This document shows, piece after piece, positions 6,768 through 12,716 of a DNA stretch of 12,716 bases. The first letter of the stretch is position 1. Each line of letters opens with the position of its first letter. Origin of the DNA: an uncultured Porphyromonadaceae bacterium. Lineage in GTDB: Bacteria; Bacteroidota; Bacteroidia; Bacteroidales; Muribaculaceae. Location: assembly GCA_902489275.1 (NCBI GenBank), contig CABTZK010000039.1, positions 1 to 12,716 on the forward strand. The letters run 5' to 3'. The notes under the pieces are model-generated. The model worked only from the letters and a program-made list of their open reading frames with translations. It was not told the origin of the DNA and ran no database searches. A program made the translations under genes and the position numbers.

Positions 6768-7553
6768 ATGCAGTCAAGACAGCTTTGCCGAAAGCAGTAT
6801 TTCAACGAACTCGCAACCACAAGCGAGAAGTATTTCATTCCCTACATCAAGCAGTACAGGCCGGTAGGGAAAGGGACGAATGTTTTAGAGATAGGTTGCG
6901 GGGATGGTGGAAACCTCCTGCCATTCTCACGCATTGGCTGCGATGTTGTAGGCGTGGATATGGCAGAGGAACGGATAAGGGACGCAAGGAAGTTTTTCCA
7001 AGAGAATGGAGCGAAAGGGCGTTTTATCGACTCAGATGTGTTCCTGTTGAAGGAACTCAGGCATCAGTTCGATTTGATTATCTGCCATGATGTGATAGAG
7101 CATATCGACGACAAGGAGGGATTTATGTACAAATGTAAACAATTGTTAAAAACGGGAGGGGTAATTTTCATGTCCTTTCCTGCCTGGCAGATGCCTTTCG
7201 GTGGGCATCAGCAGATATGCCGAAGCCGCTTCCTCTCGCACCTGCCTTTCTTTCACCTTCTTCCGACGAGATTGTATGAATGGATTTTGAGGGCTTGGAA
7301 AGAGGATGAAGGGTGTGTTAGGGAATTGCTGAATATCAAGCGAACCAAATGCTCGATAGAACGATTTGAAAGCACGATGAGAAAAGAAGGTTTTGAAGCC
7401 ATTGACAGAACATTCTATTTCATCAATCCACATTATGAGGTGAAATTCCACCTGCGCCCCCGAAGGCTGTACGCCGCGATAGGGGCAATCCCATACATCC
7501 GCAATTTCTTCACGACATCGTGCTTCTATTTTTTGAAGTCGGCAGGAGAGTAG
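6768..7553 (+). CDS. Class I SAM-dependent methyltransferase
   Basis: A 261-residue protein. SAM-binding motif I is VLEIGCGDGG (39-48), an acidic residue follows in VGVD (Asp64), and the post-II region FDLIICHDVIEHI (101-113) is typical of the UbiG/Methyltransf_11 group. The C-terminal half has WQMPFGGHQQICRS (about 140-153), which may shape the substrate pocket. The substrate cannot be told from sequence. The frame opens at ATG 6705, but the promoter box at 6731-6738 lies inside it and the fold begins after Met22, so ATG 6768 is preferred. It is transcribed alone, divergent from yitT and convergent with the restriction operon. There is no sign that it is a DNA methyltransferase: no DPPY or similar motif is present. 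Confidence 0.85.
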   Translation: MQSRQLCRKQYFNELATTSEKYFIPYIKQYRPVGKGTNVLEIGCGDGGNLLPFSRIGCDVVGVDMAEERIRDARKFFQENGAKGRFIDSDVFLLKELRHQFDLIICHDVIEHIDDKEGFMYKCKQLLKTGGVIFMSFPAWQMPFGGHQQICRSRFLSHLPFFHLLPTRLYEWILRAWKEDEGCVRELLNIKRTKCSIERFESTMRKEGFEAIDRTFYFINPHYEVKFHLRPRRLYAAIGAIPYIRNFFTTSCFYFLKSAGE

Positions 7554-7811
7554 TCTTTCTTATATCCAATTCCAACTTCTTTTCTCTTGATTTGGAATAA
7601 ACTATGGCAAAGGAGAAAGTTATGCGGAAATCTTCAGATGTTCCTTTCCAGTACCCCAACCACCATCAAGTCCAACCAGCAGAGGTTTTTCGGAGTTTAA
7701 TAACAATTGGGCTACTGTCGTCGCTGTGCGCTCATGAACTTTTCCTGCGAGCAAGCCTTGTCCGCAAGGAGCATGTGATATGAATTGAATACCTGACCGC
7801 TTCAGTCTGCT
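7554..7811. other. Convergent intergenic region with an open frame after res
   Basis: This is 258 bp between the ends of the methyltransferase and res genes. ATTCCAA / TTGGAAT (7569-7598, 16-nt loop) is a weak inverted repeat, and CCTTG / CAAGG (7756-7769, 4-nt loop) a small hairpin; neither has a proper T-tract. On the minus strand, in the same frame as res, 63 codons after the res stop stay open to a TAA at 7620-7622. They have no ATG but include a P-loop-like GGWGTGKE (7641-7664). A 59-codon ATG frame on the plus strand (7604-7783) overlaps it. Neither is convincing as a gene; the minus-strand frame could be a decayed remnant. Confidence 0.3.
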
Positions 7812-10800
7812 TTATTTCATCACTTTATCATACAATGTCTTGTAATCCTTTGCCACGCCATACACCACATTACCTCCTTGGCTAATCGTTTCGAAGTGGC
7901 GGGCGGCACATTCGAGTTTGGCATCTTCGGCGCCACGGAGTTGCGAACGTTGCCATTCGTTGCCCTTGGTCTCGGCAATAAAGTAGATGTGCTTTACCGC
8001 TCCCTCGTTGAAAGCGATTGCCCAGTCGGGATTGTAATGCCCCATCGGAGTGTTGATATAGAAGCCACGAGGCAACTTGGTATAAACAGCCACATCGGTC
8101 TCTTTCTCTAATGATTCGGCAAAGCGCTTTTCCACGCCCCCACTATCTACCACCACAAGGTCATAAAGCGATTTGGTGCTTTCTATAGCATTGATCCCAA
8201 TCTTTCCACGCAAGGTATCCTCTGTAAAGATATCCACATCATAGGTGTTGTTCGTGCGCTCGTAGCAAATTTTCTGTACCACAGCCATTGCTTTTTCGTC
8301 ATTGATGATGTTGCCCACCTTGCGGATAAACTCTTCTGGATTCATCTTAAATTGATGGAACGTTGTCGGCCTAATGCCTTTCAGAATGGCTACAATCGTC
8401 TTACGGGTCAGTCCCGTGGCTGCCACGAGCCTACCGACCAAGTCGTATGCCACACCAGCCCCCACCGTCTCACCTACATGGTAGGTGCGAGCCTTCTCTT
8501 GCACCATTGCCGTGCCAGCCTCAAGTGATTCCTTATCGCGAATATCATCCATGCGCCCTTCTTCTACGACAAGGCGAATCTCCGTTACATTCAAATGCTT
8601 GTCAATCGCTTCTATCGCCTTATTCCTAAGCTCCGATGTCTCAAAGTCCACCTTATAGTATGTCTTCACATTGATACGTTTCCACAACTCCTGAAATTGC
8701 TTCTTCTTGAATTTCTCCTCTTGGAAGTTGGCTTCCTTTGGCTTACGTCCATCCTCTATCTTGATCGTGTGAGGACTGAATACACTGTCCAATGTTTGTA
8801 TGATACCTGCTTTCACAGGCTCGAATTGTTTGCCAAAGTCGAGTGTCTCAGCCTCCTTTGCCTCAAAATAGGTATCGGTCAGCTTTCCGTCATCGTCTAC
8901 ATAATCTCGCTTGATGAGTTGATTGTAAATTTTGCGCGCATCATCGACGGTTACTTTCATCTTTGTTCCCGCTGCTGTCTCAAACACATTATCAACAAAG
9001 AGCGTTGGGGTAATCACCACTGGGCGGTCGCTGACCACTTCAGCTATTTCGTGTTGCAGCTGCTTGGAAAATTGCTCATAGCTTTCACTCGCAATTACGG
9101 TTAATACATTGGTATCAAATACCATGTTACCAAGCGCATCGGCATCTTGACGCTCGCCATCCTTGTTCACACAGAGACGCATACCCCGCCCTACTTCCTG
9201 GCGTTTACCTATTTCATTTGCGGTGTTCTTTAGTGTACAAATCTGAAAGACGTTAGGGTTGTCCCATCCTTCACGCAAGGCAGAGTGAGAAAAGATGAAA
9301 CGTGTAGGTTCGTCAAAACTCAACAGCCGTTCCTTATCCTTCATAATCAAGTCGTAGGCACTCTCATCACTGCTACCAGCCTCGCCACGTTTCACCTTCG
9401 AGTCAATAAACTTCCCTTTCTTGTCTTGTGAAAAATAGCCGTTGTGCACCTGCTCTGCCGAGAAGCGTGACAGATAGCGCGCATAGGCCTCATCACTAAA
9501 AGCAGGAGCAAACTCTTGCCGCACACGCTGGTATTCTTCCTCGAACATTTTGGCAAACTTGCCTTTGCCATTGCTCTTTTCATCGTATGTGCGATAGTTT
9601 TCCACATGATCGATGAAGAACAAACTCAACACCTTAATACCTTTAGAAAACAGCTCACGCTCACGCTCAAGATGGGTCTTGATGGTCTCGCGTATCTGTA
9701 TCCTGCGCATGACGTCTTCGGTAACCTCTCCTTGCGAATCACCATCATAGAGCGTCATGCCATTGAGGAGTTTCACGCTGCCTGCGCGGCCGTCAATGCG
9801 CTCCACCACATAGTTGTCACGATACTCTGCCATTTGCCCGCTCTGTTCATAGAGGTCAAAGCCTTCGCCCGCCAGCCGGGTGATTTGGCGCACATTGCCC
9901 GTGCTGCCTATGGTATCGTAGGTGATGCGCGCTTGAGGGTTTTTGCCCTTGCTCACCACAATCCCATCAAGATAGAGAAAGCCATTGGTGGCAGTGCTTC
10001 CCACTTGGCGAATGCCTTTTACCTCTATCTTCTTCACCAACTTTTTATTGTAGGCATCGATGGCATCCAGCCGATATACCATATTCATCACTTCGCGATG
10101 GGTGGCTGAATAGAGGAGCAAGGCGAGCGGATTGAAAAGCCTGATCCCTTTTCGGGTGGAATTGTTGGCATTGGCGCCGAGCACACTCTGCGGCTCATCG
10201 ATAATCATTACCGGATGAGTCTTTGCCAATATATCTATTGGGCGACGACTGCCAAACTCATCTCGCTTTGAGAAGATGACGCGTGCGGCGGCATCCCCAC
10301 CGCGTCCCTCTTTATTCTTGTCTTCGTTGAGCGACGAGTTGAAAGCCTGCGTATTGATAATCATGGCATGCAGGTTGTTGTCGCTGGCAAAGCTGTCTAT
10401 CTTGGTCAGCTGTTTAGAGTTGTAAATGAAGTACTGCATGCGTTTGCCATATTCATGGGCGAAGTGATCTTGCATAGACTCAAAGCTCTTGTATACACCT
10501 TCACGAATCGCGACACTGGGCACCACAACGATAAACTTGCTCCAGCCATAATGCTTGTTGAGCTCGTACATGGTCTTGATATAGGTGTAGGTCTTGCCCG
10601 TACCCGTCTCCATCTCGATAGTGAGGTTTACGCCTTCGCCCTGCAAGTGGTCAATAGGCTTCAGCCCTTGCTCTATCTGGATCGTACGCACATTTTCCTT
10701 AATATCGCTGCGGTCGAGCTTAAGAGGGGCATTGCCAAACCCCATATCGAGCAATTGCTTTTGAGCGCCCCAGTCCATGATGTAGTTTGCGCTGTCGCGA

Positions 10801-10880
10801 TAGGGTTGTCCTTGGAAGGCGCGCACCACGTTGCGGGCAGCCTCTACTTGAAATCCTTGATGCTTAAATTGAAGTCTCAT
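7812..10880 (-). CDS. res: Type III restriction enzyme Res subunit (helicase + nuclease)
   Basis: This 1022-residue subunit should form the Res part of a type III restriction complex with Mod, using ATP to communicate between two sites and cleave unmodified DNA. SF2 motifs are in order: Walker A ETGTGKT (91-97), DEPQ (228-231), SATH (258-261), the motif V region REGWDNPNVFQ (536-546) and motif VI QEVGRGMRL (561-569). The C-terminal nuclease has PD (951-952) and ExK (Glu970, Lys972) in the PD-(D/E)xK arrangement of these enzymes. All key residues are present and the length is normal, so it appears functional. ATG 10880 lies 14 nt after the mod stop with no promoter between, so the two are one operon. 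No phase-variable repeat tract is visible. Confidence 0.96.
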   Translation of the reverse strand: MRLQFKHQGFQVEAARNVVRAFQGQPYRDSANYIMDWGAQKQLLDMGFGNAPLKLDRSDIKENVRTIQIEQGLKPIDHLQGEGVNLTIEMETGTGKTYTYIKTMYELNKHYGWSKFIVVVPSVAIREGVYKSFESMQDHFAHEYGKRMQYFIYNSKQLTKIDSFASDNNLHAMIINTQAFNSSLNEDKNKEGRGGDAAARVIFSKRDEFGSRRPIDILAKTHPVMIIDEPQSVLGANANNSTRKGIRLFNPLALLLYSATHREVMNMVYRLDAIDAYNKKLVKKIEVKGIRQVGSTATNGFLYLDGIVVSKGKNPQARITYDTIGSTGNVRQITRLAGEGFDLYEQSGQMAEYRDNYVVERIDGRAGSVKLLNGMTLYDGDSQGEVTEDVMRRIQIRETIKTHLERERELFSKGIKVLSLFFIDHVENYRTYDEKSNGKGKFAKMFEEEYQRVRQEFAPAFSDEAYARYLSRFSAEQVHNGYFSQDKKGKFIDSKVKRGEAGSSDESAYDLIMKDKERLLSFDEPTRFIFSHSALREGWDNPNVFQICTLKNTANEIGKRQEVGRGMRLCVNKDGERQDADALGNMVFDTNVLTVIASESYEQFSKQLQHEIAEVVSDRPVVITPTLFVDNVFETAAGTKMKVTVDDARKIYNQLIKRDYVDDDGKLTDTYFEAKEAETLDFGKQFEPVKAGIIQTLDSVFSPHTIKIEDGRKPKEANFQEEKFKKKQFQELWKRINVKTYYKVDFETSELRNKAIEAIDKHLNVTEIRLVVEEGRMDDIRDKESLEAGTAMVQEKARTYHVGETVGAGVAYDLVGRLVAATGLTRKTIVAILKGIRPTTFHQFKMNPEEFIRKVGNIINDEKAMAVVQKICYERTNNTYDVDIFTEDTLRGKIGINAIESTKSLYDLVVVDSGGVEKRFAESLEKETDVAVYTKLPRGFYINTPMGHYNPDWAIAFNEGAVKHIYFIAETKGNEWQRSQLRGAEDAKLECAARHFETISQGGNVVYGVAKDYKTLYDKVMK

Positions 10881-10894
10881 AGGTCTTGCTGGCT

Positions 10895-12716
10895 TTAGAT
10901 GACACGAATATTATTCAGAGCCTCGTTCTCGTCCCAGCCTAATTGCTGCTTGAAGAGCTCAAAGATGTTGATTTTGGTTTTGTCCTCGCTGAAGCAGCTG
11001 TCGCGGAAGAGCACGCGCAACGGTTGCTTGGCAGCCATAGCCTTGACCACGTTCTCGGTGATGTTCTCCGCAAAACATGCCACGAGCCCGTTGCCGTCTA
11101 CGGTGTATATCTTGCGGCCGTCCACCTCTTCGGTCGTCATGGGCAGAGACAACTGCACGCCCCACGAGAGCATAGCCCCAAAGAGGAGGTCGAGGTCGGT
11201 GCGGCCGGCTTTGATGTTGTCGGCAAAGAGGTCGAGCGTCTGCTGGTCGTATTCGCTGGGGTGCCTCGTCACGTCCTCATAGTTGCTGTCGGCAAGGCGG
11301 AATACACGAAAGCCTGTATCAAGGTCTTGTGTAGTTAGTGGCGATTCTTCTTTTATTTTCTTTCCCGCACGGCGGATGCGCTCCTTGGCAATCTCGGGAA
11401 TGGTGGCATAGCCTGCCTTTCGGGCCTCGCTGTCTTCGGGCGTTTCTTCGGCAAGCTGCACACAGATGTACTTACGCTTACCCCCATCTTCCGCATTGAG
11501 CTGCATCACCGCGTGGGCGGTAGTGGCGGAACCAGAGAAGAAGTCGAGGATGTATTCTGGATCATCCTTTTGAATTAAAAAGTTGGTGAGATATTTAATC
11601 AAAGAGACTGGCTTAGGGTAGTCAAAAACTTTACTTCCAAACATCTCAGTAAGTTCATTACCTGCTTGCTCCGTAGTATCCACATTAACACTGCTGTCAA
11701 TTAAATTTGGTGGAACTTCCGCACCATATTCTGCTTTTTTGTATGAGATGACAAGTTGCTTTGACAAATTTACAACTGTGCCATTTGCCAACTGTTCTTC
11801 TAAGGTCTCTTGAACCCAAATAAATCTATTTCTAAAGGAGACCTCATTTTCATTTGTTCCATTTTTAACTATCAAATCGTTTAATAGTTCATTTGGAAAT
11901 TTTTCCGTTCCATAAACACCTTTATGGATGACTCCATCTCTCAACTTACAGTTGATTGTTTTTGGAGCAAATTTCCATACCTTATAACAATTCTGTGGCT
12001 TTGTTGATGGATCATCACTAGAACTTACTTTCTTAATACCACTGAATACATCTGCATTTGCACCTTTTTGATAGGATAAAATATATTCTATATTTTTCTT
12101 TATCTTCTTTGACAGATTAGGGGGCGTTGCTGATTTGAACCAATTCCATTGACCAATAAAATTACTTGCCCCAAACACCTCATCGCAAATATTCCGCAGA
12201 TTGCGCACCTCATTATCGTCAATCGAAATGAATATCACTCCATCCTCCGTCAGCAAGGAACGCGCTACTAACAATCGGCTATACATCATGGAGCACCAGT
12301 CGGAGTGGAAACGTCCGTTGCTGTCGCTATTTTTGCGATAACGGTAGCCCTCGCCGTCCACGTTGCCGGCAGCCAATTCTTCTTCGGCAGCGGAGTGTGT
12401 AAAGTCGTCATGGTAGACAAAGTCGTTGCCCGTGTTGTAAGGCGGGTCAATATAAATCATCTTCACCTTGCCCATATAGCCACGCTGCAAGAGCTTGAGC
12501 ACCCGCAGGTTGTCGCCCTCGATGTAGAGGTTCTCGGTGGTGTCCCAATCCACAGAGTCTTCGGGCACCGGGCGCAAGGTGTCGGCAACGGGTGTGGCCG
12601 CCTCACGGCGGGCAGCCTGCTTGCCGGGCCATGTAAACTGGTACATCTCCTCGCTATCTTCCACGGCATCGTCGCCGAGGAGCTGGCGCAGGGTCTTGAA
12701 ATTGACCGCCATGCGC
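10895..12716 (-). CDS. mod: Type III DNA modification methyltransferase Mod (5' end outside window)
   Basis: Recognises the target sequence and methylates adenine N6 on one strand; also the specificity subunit for Res. Numbered from the first ATG seen (12712), it has motif IV DPPYNTG (89-95) before the SAM-binding motif I FFSGSATTAHA (391-401), the beta-class order, with the target-recognition region between (about 185-380). Conserved flanks such as FTWPGK (26-31) and WDTTENLYIEGDNL (56-69) are typical. Homologues I recall have about 50 more N-terminal residues and read R-A-I-D-F where this has M-A-V-N-F. The codon before ATG 12712 is CGC (Arg) and no stop intervenes, so the gene very likely continues past the edge. 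The DNA for the target-recognition region is markedly AT-rich compared with both ends. res follows 14 nt downstream. Confidence 0.95.
   Translation of the reverse strand, partial: RMAVNFKTLRQLLGDDAVEDSEEMYQFTWPGKQAARREAATPVADTLRPVPEDSVDWDTTENLYIEGDNLRVLKLLQRGYMGKVKMIYIDPPYNTGNDFVYHDDFTHSAAEEELAAGNVDGEGYRYRKNSDSNGRFHSDWCSMMYSRLLVARSLLTEDGVIFISIDDNEVRNLRNICDEVFGASNFIGQWNWFKSATPPNLSKKIKKNIEYILSYQKGANADVFSGIKKVSSSDDPSTKPQNCYKVWKFAPKTINCKLRDGVIHKGVYGTEKFPNELLNDLIVKNGTNENEVSFRNRFIWVQETLEEQLANGTVVNLSKQLVISYKKAEYGAEVPPNLIDSSVNVDTTEQAGNELTEMFGSKVFDYPKPVSLIKYLTNFLIQKDDPEYILDFFSGSATTAHAVMQLNAEDGGKRKYICVQLAEETPEDSEARKAGYATIPEIAKERIRRAGKKIKEESPLTTQDLDTGFRVFRLADSNYEDVTRHPSEYDQQTLDLFADNIKAGRTDLDLLFGAMLSWGVQLSLPMTTEEVDGRKIYTVDGNGLVACFAENITENVVKAMAAKQPLRVLFRDSCFSEDKTKINIFELFKQQLGWDENEALNNIRVI

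Noticed and set aside
6705..7553. The methyltransferase as a third DNA methylase belonging to the restriction system
   Set aside because: It has the SAM-binding fold of small-molecule/UbiG-like enzymes, no DPPY-type motif, and is transcribed convergently from its own promoter.
7756..7769. CCTTG/CAAGG hairpin as a terminator for res
   Set aside because: The stem is only 5 bp and no T-tract follows on either strand.
7604..7783. 59-codon ATG frame on the plus strand between the methyltransferase and res genes
   Set aside because: No promoter box, no recognisable motif, and another frame on the opposite strand is equally open. Probably chance.
10895..12716. Phase-variable repeat tract in mod
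   Set aside because: Type III mod genes are often phase-variable through simple repeats, but no tetra- or pentanucleotide repeat or long homopolymer is visible in the part of mod seen here.
7812..12716. Mobile element boundaries around the restriction-modification operon
   Set aside because: No transposase, integrase, tRNA gene or terminal repeat is visible on the left side, and the right side is outside the window, so transfer cannot be shown.
1..12716. CRISPR array or tRNA genes
   Set aside because: No regularly spaced repeats and no cloverleaf-like segments with the expected T-loop were seen on reading.

Overview
The window looks like a chromosomal segment from a member of the Bacteroidales (Bacteroidota). 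Several gene starts are preceded by TAnnTTTG boxes, the -7 element of this phylum's primary sigma factor, three of them with a TTG/TTTG element 18-20 nt further upstream. The gene set also fits: a Gram-negative lipid A gene (lpxB), a BspA-like leucine-rich-repeat lipoprotein and a YitT-family membrane protein. Family or genus cannot be resolved from the sequence alone.

Layout. At the left edge (1-189, minus strand) there is no protein gene. There is a strong promoter and a leader with a boxA-like GATCTTTGA, which I read as the start of a ribosomal RNA operon whose 16S gene lies beyond position 1. Next comes a minus-strand group, in transcription order: lpxB (lipid A disaccharide synthase), a small BspA-like LRR lipoprotein with its own promoter, and a secreted YncE-like beta-propeller protein with a C-terminal membrane anchor. 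Divergent from lpxB, on the plus strand, is a 55-residue 2[4Fe-4S] ferredoxin gene (3911-4078) with a clear promoter and a hairpin terminator.

The middle holds a minus-strand pair: a YitT-family membrane protein followed by a DUF2130 coiled-coil protein with a PD-(D/E)xK-like signature. Divergent from yitT is a class I SAM-dependent methyltransferase. Its promoter shows that the true start is an internal ATG, and a perfect 8-bp inverted repeat upstream may be an operator.

The right third (7812-12716, minus strand) is a type III restriction-modification operon: mod (beta-class adenine methyltransferase, 5' end cut off by the window edge) followed 14 nt later by res (helicase plus nuclease). 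The target-recognition region of Mod is much more AT-rich than its flanks, which suggests allele exchange.

Most of the window is housekeeping or generic envelope content plus one recognisable defence operon. I do not see a clearly new multi-gene system. The items most worth a second look are the mosaic mod gene, the nuclease-like DUF2130 protein beside yitT, the membrane-tethered propeller/LRR pair, the operator-like inverted repeat, and an open frame with a P-loop-like motif downstream of res.
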